A stretch of DNA of 64,000 nt from Nocardia rhamnosiphila NBRC 108938. Its GTDB lineage: Bacteria; Actinomycetota; Actinomycetes; Mycobacteriales; Mycobacteriaceae. Below the pieces are notes generated by a model. The model was not told the origin of the DNA. It was given only the letters and a program-made list of their open reading frames with translations, and did no database searches. The stretch lies in the NCBI RefSeq assembly GCF_000720425.1, contig NZ_JOAJ01000003.1:1-64000 (forward strand), read 5' to 3'. Positions 43,297 to 53,304 of the stretch are shown here, one piece after another (position 1 is the stretch's first letter; every line of letters starts with the position of its first letter). The position numbers and the translations under genes were made by a program.

Positions 43297-44565
43297 TCAC
43301 ATACGGGAAGTCTCGCCGGACCGGCCCTTGACCACCGACCATTGGGTCACCGGTAGCTGGGGCCGCCATGTGGTGAAACGCCCCAGCGGTTCCCCGCGGT
43401 AGACCTGGAAGCGGCGCAGACCGCCCCCGTGCGCCCCGGCCCAGTCCAGCAGCAGTGCCTCCGATTCCGCGGTGACCGCGTTCGCCACCAGCCGGCCGCC
43501 GGCGGGCAATCGGGACCAGCAGTGCTCGAACAGCGCGGGTGTGGTGAGCCCGCCACCGAGGAAGATCGCGTCGGGATCGCCGGCCACCGCGTCTCCGGCG
43601 AGTTCGGCCACCGCCTCGCCACGCACCTCGATACCGGGTACGCCGAGCGCGACGGCATTGGCGGCGATCTGCGCCCGGCGCCGCGCCAGGATCTCGAACG
43701 TGACCGCCCGGCAGGCGGGATCGGTGCGGCACCATTCGATGGCGATACTGCCCGAACCGCCGCCGATATCCCACAGCGTTTCCCCGGGTCCGGGAGCGAG
43801 CGCCGCCAGCGTGAGCGCCCGGATCTCGGTCTTGGTGAGCTGCCCGTCCCCGCCGTAGGCGTCGTCCGGCAGGCCGGGCAGCCGGGTGAGGCGGGTGCGC
43901 CCGGGTTCGCCCGCCGCGGTGACGGCCACGATATTGAGGGGGTCGCCCGCGGGCTCCCGCCAGGTGGCGGCGGTTCCGGACACCATGCGTTCGGTGGGCC
44001 CGCCCAGTTGTTCCAGCACGGTCAGCGCGGAAGGACCGAACGCGTTGTGTCGCAGCAACTCCGCGATCCGCTCGGGCGTATCGGCGTCGGCGCTGAGTAC
44101 GAGGAGCCGTCGGCCGTCCGCCAGTTCGGGCAGCAACCGCTCCAGCGGCCGGCCGACCACGCTGACGATCCCCACCTCGGCCACCGGCCAGCCCAGCCGG
44201 GCACACGCCAGCGAGGCCGCCGACGGTTGCGGGAACACCCGCAACGCGCCGGGCCCGAGCAGCCGGGCGAGGGTGACACCGATCCCGTAGAACATGGGAT
44301 CGCCGCTGGCGACCACCCCGAGGCGGGTTTCCCGATGCTCGGCCAGCAGCCCGGGCAGCGCGGGAACCAGCGGTGACGGCCACGGTTCCCGCCGCGCGGT
44401 CACCTCACCGGGGAGCAACGCCAGCTGGCGCGCCGAACCGAACAGCACCGCGCAGTCGCGCAGGACCTGCCGGGACCGGTCGGGCAGCCCCGCCCAGCCG
44501 TCGGCGCCGATACCCACCACCGGAATCGGGTGCCCCGCCCCGGAGAGCGCGGGGTCGGCGGTCAC
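43297..44565 (-). CDS. cobL: Precorrin-6Y C5,15-methyltransferase CobL
   Basis: This 422-residue bifunctional enzyme methylates C5 and C15 and decarboxylates precorrin-6Y. The N-terminal CbiE half has VVGIGADGWAGLPDRSR and VVASGDPMFYGIG; the C-terminal CbiT half has the SAM motif LWDIGGGSGSIAIEWCRT and AIFLGGGL. GTG 44565 overlaps the upstream SDR stop (GTGA), so the two genes form an operon as in M. tuberculosis Rv2073c-cobL. Confidence 0.92.
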   Translation of the reverse strand: MTADPALSGAGHPIPVVGIGADGWAGLPDRSRQVLRDCAVLFGSARQLALLPGEVTARREPWPSPLVPALPGLLAEHRETRLGVVASGDPMFYGIGVTLARLLGPGALRVFPQPSAASLACARLGWPVAEVGIVSVVGRPLERLLPELADGRRLLVLSADADTPERIAELLRHNAFGPSALTVLEQLGGPTERMVSGTAATWREPAGDPLNIVAVTAAGEPGRTRLTRLPGLPDDAYGGDGQLTKTEIRALTLAALAPGPGETLWDIGGGSGSIAIEWCRTDPACRAVTFEILARRRAQIAANAVALGVPGIEVRGEAVAELAGDAVAGDPDAIFLGGGLTTPALFEHCWSRLPAGGRLVANAVTAESEALLLDWAGAHGGGLRRFQVYRGEPLGRFTTWRPQLPVTQWSVVKGRSGETSRM

Positions 44566-45326
44566 CGGGGCAGCCGCCGCCAGACGGCCTGCGGCAGCAG
44601 GCGCATGCCGAAGAACACCGGACGCAGTATTCCCGGGATCCACACCCGTGCCGAGCGGCGGTTCAGCGCGGTCACCACCGCGGCGGCGACCTGGTCCGGC
44701 GTGCTGGAGAACGGCGCCGGACTCATCCCCTCGGTCATCTTGCCCACCACGAAGCCCGGCCGGGCCAGCAGCAACTGCACCCCGCTACCGTGCAGCGCGT
44801 CGGCCAGCCCGGAGGCGAATCCGTCCAACCCCGCTTTGGCCGATCCGTAGACATAGTTGGCCCGCCGCACTCGGACCCCGGCCACCGAACCGAACACCAC
44901 CAGCTGACCGCTGCCCCGGGACCGCATCTCGTTGGCCAGGACGGTCAGCACGCTGATCTGGGCGGTGTAGTCGGTGTGTACCACCGCCAGCGCGTGGGCG
45001 GGGTCGGCCTCGGCGCGGGACTGGTCGCCCAGCACCCCGAAGGCCAGCACCGCGACCCCGATCGGCCCGTAGTCGGCGGCGATCTTGCCGAGCAGGGCGG
45101 GATGACCCGCGGTGTCGTCGGCGTCGAACTCCACCGGATGCACCGCGGTCGCGCCGGCGGCGGTGAGCGCCGCGGTCTCGGCGTCCAGATCCTCGCAGCG
45201 TCGCGCGGCCAGCACCACCGCCCGCCCGGGCGCGAGCCGCAGCGCCACCTGCAGACCGATCTCACTGCGTCCACCCAGCACCAGCACCGTGCCCGGGTCG
45301 ATCCCTCGTGTTCGACGCACAACCAT
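44562..45326 (-). CDS. SDR, Rv2073c-like
   Basis: This 254-residue SDR has the coenzyme site VLVLGGRSEIGLQVALRL, a Ser in VFGSVAG and the YVYGSAK active site. It resembles the DprE2-like SDR encoded next to cobL in mycobacteria (Rv2073c). Its substrate is unproven; a sugar-lipid keto-reduction is suggested by the DprE2 similarity. It heads the minus-strand cobL operon and is divergent from the PPOX gene. Confidence 0.82.
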   Translation of the reverse strand: MVVRRTRGIDPGTVLVLGGRSEIGLQVALRLAPGRAVVLAARRCEDLDAETAALTAAGATAVHPVEFDADDTAGHPALLGKIAADYGPIGVAVLAFGVLGDQSRAEADPAHALAVVHTDYTAQISVLTVLANEMRSRGSGQLVVFGSVAGVRVRRANYVYGSAKAGLDGFASGLADALHGSGVQLLLARPGFVVGKMTEGMSPAPFSSTPDQVAAAVVTALNRRSARVWIPGILRPVFFGMRLLPQAVWRRLPR

Positions 45327-45410
45327 GCGCTCAGTCTGTCATCCGCACACGGCGAGGTGCGGAACCGGGAGACGTGCCGGGCGCGCGCGGCGACCCGCTA
45401 CGGTCGATCC

Positions 45411-45815
45411 ATGACGCTGCGTACTGCCGAATTGTCCCCGGCGGCCGTCGAGTTCCTCACCGAACGGCACCTGGCGACCCTCACGACTATGCGGGCCGAC
45501 GGCACCCCGCACATGGTGCCGGTGGGGTTCACCTGGGATCCCGACGCCGGGCTGGCCCGGATCATCACCGACGGCGCTTCGGTGAAAGCCCGTAATGTGC
45601 GGCGGTCGGGTTACGCCGCCGTCGGCCAGGTGGACGGTGCGCGCTGGCTGACCCTGGAGGGTCCGGCGGTCGTCCTCGACGATCCGGCCGCCGTCCGGGA
45701 AGCCGAACGGCGCTATGCCGAGCGCTACCGGGTGCCGCGGGAGAACCCGACCCGGGTGGTGCTGGCCATCGAGGTCCAGCGGGTGCTGTGCGGGGTCCGG
45801 TTGCGCGAGGCCTGA
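45411..45815 (+). CDS. Rv2074-like F420-dependent PPOX-fold reductase
   Basis: This 134-residue split-barrel protein (FLTERHLATLTTMRADGTPH, then MVPVGFTWDP; SVKARNVRRSGYAAVGQVDG) matches the family of M. tuberculosis Rv2074, described as an F420H2-dependent biliverdin reductase. The position next to the SDR-cobL genes is the same as in that species. ATG 45411 is the start. Confidence 0.85.
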   Translation: MTLRTAELSPAAVEFLTERHLATLTTMRADGTPHMVPVGFTWDPDAGLARIITDGASVKARNVRRSGYAAVGQVDGARWLTLEGPAVVLDDPAAVREAERRYAERYRVPRENPTRVVLAIEVQRVLCGVRLREA

Positions 45816-45827
45816 ACGCCGGGCCGG

Positions 45828-46967
45828 CTAGCTGTCGGCCGGCAGGACGGTCAGCCCGTGCGGGCGCTCGTTCATCGCCACACAGCCGTCCTCGGTGACG
45901 ACCACGATGTCCTCGATCCGGGCACCCCATTCGCCCGGGAAGTAGATCCCGGGTTCGATACTGAACGCCATACCCGGCCGCAGTTCCAGGTCGTTGCCCG
46001 CGACGATATAGGGCTCCTCGTGCACCGACAGGCCGATCCCGTGCCCGGTCCGGTGAACGAACGCGGGCCCGAACCCGGCGGCTTCCAGCGGTTCGCGGGC
46101 GGCGGCGTCCACGGCTTCGGCGCGGGCACCGGGACGCACGGCGGCCACCGCGGCGGCCTGGGCACGTTCCAGTTCGGCGCAGCGCGCGGCGATCTCCGGA
46201 CCGGGTTCGCCCAGCACATAGGTCCGGGTTGAATCCGAGTAGTAACCGGGCTCCACCGGACCGCCGATATCGATCACCACCACGTCACCGGCCTCGATCC
46301 GGCGCTCCGATACCTCGTGGTGCGGGTTGGCGCCGTTGGGCCCGCTGCCCACGATCACGAACGCGGCCTCGGTATGGCCCTCGGCCACGATGGCGGCGGT
46401 GATATCCCTACCGACCTCGGCTTCGGTCCGCCCGACCCGCAGGAACTCCCCCATCCGGGCGTGCACCCGGTCGATGGCCGCGCCCGCCCGGCGCAGCGCC
46501 GCGATCTCGGCGTCGTCCTTGATCATGCGCAATTCGCGCAGGACCGGGGTCGCCGAGACCGGGAGCCCGCTGAAACTGTGCGCCAGCGGCAGTAGATGCA
46601 GTGCGGGCATGGAATCGGCCACCGCGACGCGGGAGCCGATGTGCAGCGCCGACCGGACCAGCTGATACGGATCCACCCCGTCCACCCAGTCCAGGACCCG
46701 CAGGCCGAGTTCGTCGACCGCGGACTCCTGCAGGGCCGACACCTCCAGCTTCGGGATCACCACCGAGGGGGTGGCCTTGTCGGAGGTGATCACCAGACAG
46801 GTCAGCCGTTCGAACGACTGGGCCGCCGATCCGATGAGGTACCGCAGGTCCGGGCCGGGGGTGATGAGCAGGGCGTCGAGATGGGCGTCGCGGATCAACT
46901 GGACCGCCCGCTCCAATCGCTGCCCGTAGACCTCCGCCGCGAACCGTGACTCCGTGTGCGCGCTCAT
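45828..46967 (-). CDS. M24 Xaa-Pro dipeptidase/aminopeptidase
   Basis: This 379-residue cytosolic metallopeptidase cleaves peptides next to proline. All M24B metal ligands are present in order: two Asp in VVIDIGGPVEPGYYSDSTRT, His in HRTGHGIGLSVHEEP, Glu in FSIEPGIYFPGEWG and Glu in ARIEDIVVVTEDG. An N-terminal creatinase-like domain (about 1-150) precedes it. It corresponds to mycobacterial PepE/PepQ by position. ATG 46967 is preferred over a start seven codons upstream. Confidence 0.92.
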   Translation of the reverse strand: MSAHTESRFAAEVYGQRLERAVQLIRDAHLDALLITPGPDLRYLIGSAAQSFERLTCLVITSDKATPSVVIPKLEVSALQESAVDELGLRVLDWVDGVDPYQLVRSALHIGSRVAVADSMPALHLLPLAHSFSGLPVSATPVLRELRMIKDDAEIAALRRAGAAIDRVHARMGEFLRVGRTEAEVGRDITAAIVAEGHTEAAFVIVGSGPNGANPHHEVSERRIEAGDVVVIDIGGPVEPGYYSDSTRTYVLGEPGPEIAARCAELERAQAAAVAAVRPGARAEAVDAAAREPLEAAGFGPAFVHRTGHGIGLSVHEEPYIVAGNDLELRPGMAFSIEPGIYFPGEWGARIEDIVVVTEDGCVAMNERPHGLTVLPADS

Positions 46968-47038
46968 GACCTCGAACCTACCTCGCACCCGGGGGGCGGC
47001 ACATCGGATACGTCGGTGGGTCCTTGTAGATTCACCGG

Positions 47039-48007
47039 GTGACTACGACCGAATCCACGCCGCGTCCCCTGCTGCTGCTGGACGGCGCGAGTCTGTGGTT
47101 CCGGGCCTTCTACGCGATCCCGGACAAGCTCACCGCGTCCGACGGCCGGTCGGTGAACGCCCTGCGCGGGTTCACCGATATGGTCGCCTCCCTCGTCACC
47201 AGGCATCGCCCCGCCCGGCTCGTGGTGTGCCTGGACCTGGACTGGCGGCCGAAGTTCAGAGTGGATCTGGTACCCACCTACAAGGCCCATCGTCTCGACA
47301 CCTCCGCCACGGCCGCACCGGGCGCCGAGGAAGTACCGGACCGGCTGACTCCGCAGGTCGACATGATCCTCGAGGTGCTGGCCGCCGCCGGTATCGCCAC
47401 GGGCGGTGCGGAGGGCCTGGAAGCCGACGATGTACTGGGCACGCTGGCCTCCACCGAGCTCACCGACCCGGTGATCGTGGTCAGCGGCGACCGGGATCTG
47501 CTGCAGCTGGTCCGCGATACCCCCGAACCGCCGGTGCGGGTGCTGTACGCGGGCCGCGGCCTGGCCAAGGCCGAGTTGTTCGGGCCGGTGGAGGTCGCGG
47601 CGAAATACGGCGTCCCGGAGCAGAACGCGGGCCCGGCCTACGCGGATATGGCGACGCTGCGCGGGGATTCGTCGGACGGGCTCCCGGGCGCCGCGGGGAT
47701 CGGCGAGAAGACCGCCGCCACCCTGATCAGCAGGTTCGGTTCCCTCGAGGCGCTACGGGCGGCGGTCGATGATCCCGCGGCCGACCTGGCCCAGGGCGTC
47801 CGGACCAAATTACGCACGGCCGCCGACTATCTCGACGCGGCGGCGCCGGTGGTGCGGGTGGTGCGCGACGCCGATGTGATCCTGTCCCGGCCCGACACTC
47901 TGCATCCGATCCCGGCCGATACCGACGCGCTGCGGGAGCTCGCCCGCGCCTACAACGCGGAGAGTCCGGTCGAGCGGTTGATCACCGCGCTGGCGAACTG
48001 CTCCTGA
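47039..48007 (+). CDS. 5'-3' exonuclease (FEN-like)
   Basis: This 322-residue protein is a stand-alone 5'-3' exonuclease/flap nuclease like the N-terminal domain of DNA polymerase I. It has [19 protein letters not shown], acidic metal-binding clusters ([24 protein letters not shown]), and the helix-hairpin-helix [18 protein letters not shown]. It likely removes RNA primers or flaps in repair. GTG 47039 is divergent from the peptidase by 71 bp. A strong hairpin follows. Confidence 0.9.
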   Translation: MTTTESTPRPLLLLDGASLWFRAFYAIPDKLTASDGRSVNALRGFTDMVASLVTRHRPARLVVCLDLDWRPKFRVDLVPTYKAHRLDTSATAAPGAEEVPDRLTPQVDMILEVLAAAGIATGGAEGLEADDVLGTLASTELTDPVIVVSGDRDLLQLVRDTPEPPVRVLYAGRGLAKAELFGPVEVAAKYGVPEQNAGPAYADMATLRGDSSDGLPGAAGIGEKTAATLISRFGSLEALRAAVDDPAADLAQGVRTKLRTAADYLDAAAPVVRVVRDADVILSRPDTLHPIPADTDALRELARAYNAESPVERLITALANCS

Positions 48008-48025
48008 CCGGCCCGGGACAGCGAA

Positions 48026-48055
48026 AACCCGCCGGAGGGCAGCGTCCGGCGGGTT
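48026..48055. terminator. Bidirectional hairpin terminator
   Basis: AACCCGCCGGA (48026-48036), an 8-base loop, TCCGGCGGGTT (48045-48055): an 11-bp perfect stem between two convergent genes, with short T-rich runs on both sides. Confidence 0.7.
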
Positions 48056-48070
48056 CGTTCGGCGAGAAGA

Positions 48071-48835
48071 TCAGCTCGGGCGGCCGACTTCGTAGGTGCC
48101 GTCGTCCTTGGTGATCTTGATGTTGACCTTCTTGGCCTCGCCACCGACCTTCAGATCACAGGTGAACGTGGCGTCCACCGCGACCTCCTGGCCCGCGGGG
48201 CACTGAACATCCTTGACGTCGTCGATACCGTAGGAATCCGCGAGGACCTGCGCCACGCCCGTCTGCACGGCGGCCTGGTCCAGCTGGTCCTTGGCGGTGA
48301 GGGTCAGAATGCCCACGACCGCGCCGACCACGAGCACCACCACCAGCACGGCCACGCCGATGATGACGCCGGTTTTCTTACCACCGCCCGACGGCTGCTG
48401 CTGACCGGCCCACTGCTGCTGATTCGGCTGACCCCACTGCTGCTGCGGCTGCTGCCCCCACTGCTGCTGATTCGGATCGCTCCACTGTGGCTGCTGCTGA
48501 TTCGGATCGCCCCACTGCTGCTGGGGCTGCTGGCCCCACTGCTGCTGATTGGGGTCGTTCCACTGCTGCGGCTGGGGCTGCTGCGGTTGCGGCTGCGGCT
48601 GGCTCCACTGCTGCTGCGGGGGCGGGGCGGGCTGCCACTGCTGACCACCCTGATCGCTGCCCCACTGCTGGGTGGGCTGCGCCTGCTGCGGGTCGGGCAC
48701 CGGAGGCTGCGCGGGCGGCTGGTTCCCCCACTGCGGCGCCGCGCCGGGCGGCTGCTGCCCACCCCAGACCTGGGTGGGATCGTTACGTCCCTCCCCGGTG
48801 CCCGGGGCGTCGTTCGGTCCGTACGGCCCGCTCAT
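48071..48835 (-). CDS. DUF4333 membrane protein with Gln/Pro-rich repeats
   Basis: This 254-residue protein starts at ATG 48835 after GGAGG. Residues about 25-155 are low-complexity, made of imperfect repeats such as QQWGDPNQQQ and QQPQQQWG. A membrane segment (GVIIGVAVLVVVLVVGAVVG) follows, then a small extracytoplasmic DUF4333-like domain with two cysteines (VQCPAGQEVAVDATFTCDLK) that probably form a disulfide. The place matches mycobacterial Rv2091c. The disordered part would be cytoplasmic. Function is unknown. Confidence 0.82.
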   Translation of the reverse strand: MSGPYGPNDAPGTGEGRNDPTQVWGGQQPPGAAPQWGNQPPAQPPVPDPQQAQPTQQWGSDQGGQQWQPAPPPQQQWSQPQPQPQQPQPQQWNDPNQQQWGQQPQQQWGDPNQQQPQWSDPNQQQWGQQPQQQWGQPNQQQWAGQQQPSGGGKKTGVIIGVAVLVVVLVVGAVVGILTLTAKDQLDQAAVQTGVAQVLADSYGIDDVKDVQCPAGQEVAVDATFTCDLKVGGEAKKVNIKITKDDGTYEVGRPS

Positions 48836-48988
48836 CTGGTTGCCTCCACTCGCATTGTCCAACACACGGTAGCCCCCCGCGTGCGGTTGAAATCAAATCA
48901 CAATCGATGGTCTCACGCTGTGCCTACCGAGGCATGAGCGAGGACCCTGCGTGGTTACGCTCCGCTACCGCCTCCGGGCCTGACTCTC

Positions 48989-51688
48989 TCATGCCGCGTC
49001 CACCGCGACGACACCACGCCGGATCGCCCGGACGGCCTTGGCCGCGGTGGCCGCGACCTCGGTATCGTCTGCGGTGGTGTGGATCTGGTCGAGCAGATCG
49101 ATCACCTGCCGGCACCAGCGCACGAAATCCCCCGCCGACAGCGGTGTGCCCTGATCGCCGCTGGCCAGCAGCGAATCCGCCAGTGCGTCCCCGCGCGCCC
49201 ATTTGTAGATACCGCCGACGAACCCGAGATCCGGTTCGCGACTGGGGGCCAGCCGGTGCTCGGACTCGTCGTTGCGCAACCGTGACCACTCGGCGATGGT
49301 GTCGGCGACCGCGCGGCGGATCGGCGCGGTCGGTCCGGTGGCGCCGAGATACCCGCCCTCCGAACGCGATTCGTACACCAGAATCGACACCACGGCCGCC
49401 AGTTCGGCCGGGCCCAGTCCGCGCCACAGCCCCTGCCGCAGACATTCGGCCACGAGCAGATCGCTCTCCGCGTAGATACGGGCCAGCCGCCGCCCGTCCG
49501 CGGTGACCTCCCCCTGGTGCACGAAACCGCGTTCCTCCAGCAGCCCGACGATCCGGTCGAAGGTGCGGGCCAGCGAATTGGTGGTCGTCGCGACCTTCTG
49601 CCGCATCGACTCGGTCTCCCGCGCCACCCGGTTGTAGCGCTCCCCGACCCGGGCCAGCTGCTCCCGATCAGGCCGGGTGTGGGCGGCATGGGCCCGCAGC
49701 GCCCGGCGCAGGGCGCCCAGTTCGGGATCGTCGGCACCCGCGGCCCGTTTGTCCCGGCGGGGGCGGTGCGGCGCGATGATCCCGGTGCTGCGCAGCGCCG
49801 AGGCGAGATCGCGGCGGGTCCGCGCGGTGCGATGGTCCACCCGGCGCGGTAAACGCATCCGGCCCAGCGGCTGGGCCGGCACCGGGAAATCGGCGACCGA
49901 GACCCGGCCCGCCCATTTGTCCTCGGTGAGCACCAGCGGGCGCGGATCACCGGGGGTGGCGTCGGGTTCCAGGATCACGGCCAGGCCCGCCCGGCGCCCG
50001 GCGCCGATGGCGACCACATCGCCGCGGCGTAGTTCGGTCAGGGCGGCGACACCGGCAGTGCGCCGGTCGGTGCGGGTCTGCTGGTTGAGTTGTCGTTCGC
50101 GCTGTTTGATCCGTTCCCGCAGCCCGAAGTACTCCAGGAAGTCCCCGTCCTCGCCGCCGAGCTGGACGGCGAGTTTACGCAATTGGCTCTCGTTGCGTTC
50201 GATACCGCGGACCAGACCGACCACCGACCGGTCGGCCTGGAACTGGGCGAAGGAACGCTCCAGCAGCAGCCGCGCCTCCTCGGCGCCGAGCCGGTCGATC
50301 AGGTTGATCGACATGTTGTAGCCGGGTTTGAAGGAACTGCGCAGCGGATAGGTGCGGGTGGAGGCCAGACCGGCGACCGCGCTGGTATCGACCTCGGGCT
50401 GCCACAGCACGACCGCGTGGCCCTCCACGTCGATACCGCGCCGGCCCGCCCGCCCGGTGAGCTGGGTGTACTCCCCCGGGGTCAGTTCGGCGTGGGTCTC
50501 GCCGTTGAACTTGACCAGACGCTCGAGCACCACCGTGCGCGCGGGCATATTGATCCCCAGCGCCAGCGTCTCGGTCGCGAATACCGCCCGGACCAGCCCT
50601 TTGACGAACAATTCCTCGACGGTGTGCCGGAACGCGGGCAGCATTCCGGCGTGATGGGCGGCCAGGCCGCGGTGCAGCGCCTCCCGCCACTCCCAGTAGC
50701 CGAGCACCTCGAGGTCGGCGCGCGGCAGTTCGCCGGTGTGTTTGTCGATGATCGCGTCGACGACCTCCGGATCGGCCGCGCCGCCCAGATCCAGCCCGGA
50801 GCGCAGGCACTGGGCCAGCGCGCCGTCACAGCCGGCCCGGCTGAAGATGAAGGTGATCGCGGGGAGCAGGCCCTCTTCGTCGAGCCGGGCCAGGACTTCG
50901 GGCCGGGGCAGCGGCCGGAAGAACCGCCGCGGCCCGCCCCGCCCGCGCGGACCACCCCAGCCTTCCATCCGGTCGGCGCTCTCCCGCTGTTTGATGTAGC
51001 GGACCAGATCCGAATCGACCAGCACCCGCTGGTCGGAGGATTCGCTGTCGAACAGGTCGAACATGCGGCGCCCGACCATCACGTGCTGCCACAGCGGCAC
51101 CGGGCGGGTCTCGTCCACCACCACCGCGGTATTACCGCGCACGGTTTCCATCCAGGCGCCGAACTCCTCGGCATTGGACACCGTGGCCGACAGGCTCACC
51201 AGCCGCACTTCCGGCGGCAGGTGCAGGATCACCTCCTCCCAGACCGCGCCGCGGAACCGGTCGGCCAGGTAGTGCACCTCGTCCATCACCACATGGGACA
51301 GGGAGCGCAAGGCGTCGGACGAGGCGTAGATCATGTTCCGCAGCACCTCGGTGGTCATCACCACCACCGGGGCATCGGCATTGATCGACTGATCGCCGGT
51401 GAGCAGACCCACCTGACCCCGGCCGTACCGCTCGGTGAGATCGGCGAACTTCTGGTTCGAGAGCGCCTTGATGGGCGTGGTGTAGAAACATTTCCCGCCC
51501 GACGCCAACGCCAGATGCACCGCGAATTCGCCGACGACGGTCTTCCCGGCGCCGGTGGGCGCGCAGACGAGTACCCCATGCCCCTGCTCGAGGGCGGTAC
51601 AGGCCTGGCGCTGGAAGGGGTCCAGCTCGAATGTCAGCTGGGCGGCGAACCGGGACAGTTCGGCGGTCAGCGACGCGTTCGGTGTCAC
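48989..51688 (-). CDS. helY: Ski2-like DEAD/H helicase HelY
   Basis: This 899-residue superfamily 2 RNA helicase has Walker A APTGAGKT near residue 50, the DEVH box (VMDEVHYLADRFRG), SLSATVSNAEEFG, a helicase C-terminal domain with QLTGRAGRRGID, and a long C-terminal arch/DSHCT-like part. Related enzymes unwind RNA in turnover. I prefer GTG 51688 because residues from there align with how I remember mycobacterial HelY; GTG 51718 would add ten residues. It is followed by the DUF4333 gene and preceded by tatC on the same strand. Confidence 0.92.
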   Translation of the reverse strand: MTPNASLTAELSRFAAQLTFELDPFQRQACTALEQGHGVLVCAPTGAGKTVVGEFAVHLALASGGKCFYTTPIKALSNQKFADLTERYGRGQVGLLTGDQSINADAPVVVMTTEVLRNMIYASSDALRSLSHVVMDEVHYLADRFRGAVWEEVILHLPPEVRLVSLSATVSNAEEFGAWMETVRGNTAVVVDETRPVPLWQHVMVGRRMFDLFDSESSDQRVLVDSDLVRYIKQRESADRMEGWGGPRGRGGPRRFFRPLPRPEVLARLDEEGLLPAITFIFSRAGCDGALAQCLRSGLDLGGAADPEVVDAIIDKHTGELPRADLEVLGYWEWREALHRGLAAHHAGMLPAFRHTVEELFVKGLVRAVFATETLALGINMPARTVVLERLVKFNGETHAELTPGEYTQLTGRAGRRGIDVEGHAVVLWQPEVDTSAVAGLASTRTYPLRSSFKPGYNMSINLIDRLGAEEARLLLERSFAQFQADRSVVGLVRGIERNESQLRKLAVQLGGEDGDFLEYFGLRERIKQRERQLNQQTRTDRRTAGVAALTELRRGDVVAIGAGRRAGLAVILEPDATPGDPRPLVLTEDKWAGRVSVADFPVPAQPLGRMRLPRRVDHRTARTRRDLASALRSTGIIAPHRPRRDKRAAGADDPELGALRRALRAHAAHTRPDREQLARVGERYNRVARETESMRQKVATTTNSLARTFDRIVGLLEERGFVHQGEVTADGRRLARIYAESDLLVAECLRQGLWRGLGPAELAAVVSILVYESRSEGGYLGATGPTAPIRRAVADTIAEWSRLRNDESEHRLAPSREPDLGFVGGIYKWARGDALADSLLASGDQGTPLSAGDFVRWCRQVIDLLDQIHTTADDTEVAATAAKAVRAIRRGVVAVDAA

Positions 51689-51757
51689 GGCTCCGAGACT
51701 AATCGAGGAATCCGACACCGGTCGCGCCGATAATTTCCGGGGACGGGCCCGCAGCGG

Positions 51758-52726
51758 TCAGAGTGTGTCCGAATAGTCCGTGGTCGGGCGACCGGTCCGC
51801 TCCGGGGCGGGCACCGTATCGGCCGACGGAATGGGTGTGGCCGGATCGACCGAGGTCGGCGCCTCGATACGCGAGGCATCCTCATCGTCGAGGGCGCCCA
51901 GCTGCTGCGCCTCGATCCGGGCCCGGCGCCGGTCGTTGAACCGGGCGAACTGCACCGCGAACTCGAACAGCACGGTCAGCGCGAGTGCCAGCGCCAGCAT
52001 GGAGAACGGGTCCTGCGGGGTGACGATCGCCGCGAACACGAACAGACCGAAGATGATGCCGCGCCGCCAGGCCTTCAGCTTCTCGTACGGCAGCACCCCG
52101 ATCAGGTTGAGACCGACGATCAGCAGCGGAGTCTCGAAACTGACGCCGAAGATGATCAGCAGCTGAATGATGAAGCTGAAGTACTGGGACCCGCTGAGCG
52201 CGGTGATCTGCACATTGTCGCCGATACTGAGCAGGAAACTCAGCGCGTGCGAGATGACCCAGTAGGCCAGCACCGCGCCGCCGACGAACAGGAACGAGCC
52301 GGTCACCACGAAACCGACCGCGTACCTGCGTTCCTTCGGATACAGACCCGGCGTGATGAACGCCCATGCCTGATACAGCCAGACCGGGCAGGCCAGCACC
52401 ACACCGGCGGTCAGGCCGACCTTCAACCGGAGCATGAACTGCTCGAACGGTGCGGTGGCCAGCAGGCGGCACTCACCGCCGGGAGTCAGCGAGGCACGCG
52501 CCGAATCGGGTAGCGAACAGTAGGGGCCGCGCAGAATCTCGCCGAGGCTCTCCAGGCCGAAGAACGAATGCGCGTACCACAGGAAACCCACGATCGTGGT
52601 GACCAGCACGGCCGCCAGCGAGATCAACAGCCGGGTGCGCAACTCCCGCAGATGGTCGACCAGGGACATGGTGCCATCGGGATTGGTCCGGCGCTTGCTG
52701 TGCCGGGGGTCGAACGGAATTCGCAT
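51758..52726 (-). CDS. tatC: Sec-independent translocase TatC
   Basis: This 322-residue protein has six membrane segments and is the twin-arginine receptor subunit Tat[17 protein letters not shown] with the conserved cytoplasmic Glu/Arg, then [12 protein letters not shown] and [14 protein letters not shown]. The C-terminal cytoplasmic tail of about 70 residues (Asp/Pro-rich) is typical of actinobacteria. It is downstream of tatA (166 bp), as in mycobacteria. Confidence 0.96.
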   Translation of the reverse strand: MRIPFDPRHSKRRTNPDGTMSLVDHLRELRTRLLISLAAVLVTTIVGFLWYAHSFFGLESLGEILRGPYCSLPDSARASLTPGGECRLLATAPFEQFMLRLKVGLTAGVVLACPVWLYQAWAFITPGLYPKERRYAVGFVVTGSFLFVGGAVLAYWVISHALSFLLSIGDNVQITALSGSQYFSFIIQLLIIFGVSFETPLLIVGLNLIGVLPYEKLKAWRRGIIFGLFVFAAIVTPQDPFSMLALALALTVLFEFAVQFARFNDRRRARIEAQQLGALDDEDASRIEAPTSVDPATPIPSADTVPAPERTGRPTTDYSDTL

Positions 52727-52892
52727 GGTGTGTGGATGCCCTCGTATCAGCGTGCCTCGCTCCGCTCGGCCTGCGGCGCTGCCCGGTGCCCCGGCGATAC
52801 TCCGCCCGGTGTTCGGTCAGGGCCCGGTCGGCAGCGCCGGGTCGACAGCGTCGTATCGGGGTCCGGGTGCGCCCGGACCCGCGAATACGGGC

Positions 52893-53147
52893 TCAGAGCG
52901 TTTTCGACTCGCTCCGCGTCTCCGTCGCCTGCGGCGCCGCCTCCCGGCCGGCCGGCAGTTCCGGTGCGGGCTGCGTGGTCGCGGTGCCGGCGGGCTTGCC
53001 GTCGTTGTGCATCTCGCTCACTTCGCTCTTGAAGATGCGCAACGACCGGCCGAGACTGCGGGCCGCGTCGGGCATCCGCTTCGCGCCGAAGAACACCACG
53101 AACAGCGCCGCGATGATCAGCCAGTGCCAGATGCTCAGACTGCCCAT
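52893..53147 (-). CDS. tatA: Twin-arginine translocase TatA
   Basis: This 84-residue protein starts at ATG 53147, eight bases after GGAGG. The N-terminus MGSLSIWHWLIIAALFVVFF is the membrane helix, FGAKRMPDAARSLGRSLRIF the hinge and amphipathic helix, and the rest a polar tail. It forms the pore oligomer for folded proteins together with TatC. It follows pafC by 157 bp. Confidence 0.95.
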   Translation of the reverse strand: MGSLSIWHWLIIAALFVVFFGAKRMPDAARSLGRSLRIFKSEVSEMHNDGKPAGTATTQPAPELPAGREAAPQATETRSESKTL

Positions 53148-53304
53148 TGTGGTTACCTCCCAAGACTGTGGTCTTTCCGATGCTACCTGCCCAGACAGGC
53201 GCATCGAACGCAACCTGGGGCAGATGCCCGCACGTCACCCGCCGGTAGACCGCCGTTCACCACCGCATCCGGTGGTTGCGGGCGCGTGGCGGGTCCTCCG
53301 GTTG

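Noticed and set aside
45308..45815. Long plus-strand frame from 44373 joined to the Rv2074-like gene
   Set aside because: The upstream part is antisense to cobL and the SDR gene and is Arg/His-rich without domains; the protein family begins at ATG 45411.
24190..45815. The cob genes as one operon
   Set aside because: They lie in separate groups on both strands with unrelated genes between; only cobH-cobIJ and SDR-cobL show overlapping starts and stops, plus the overlap of the secreted-protein gene with cobK.
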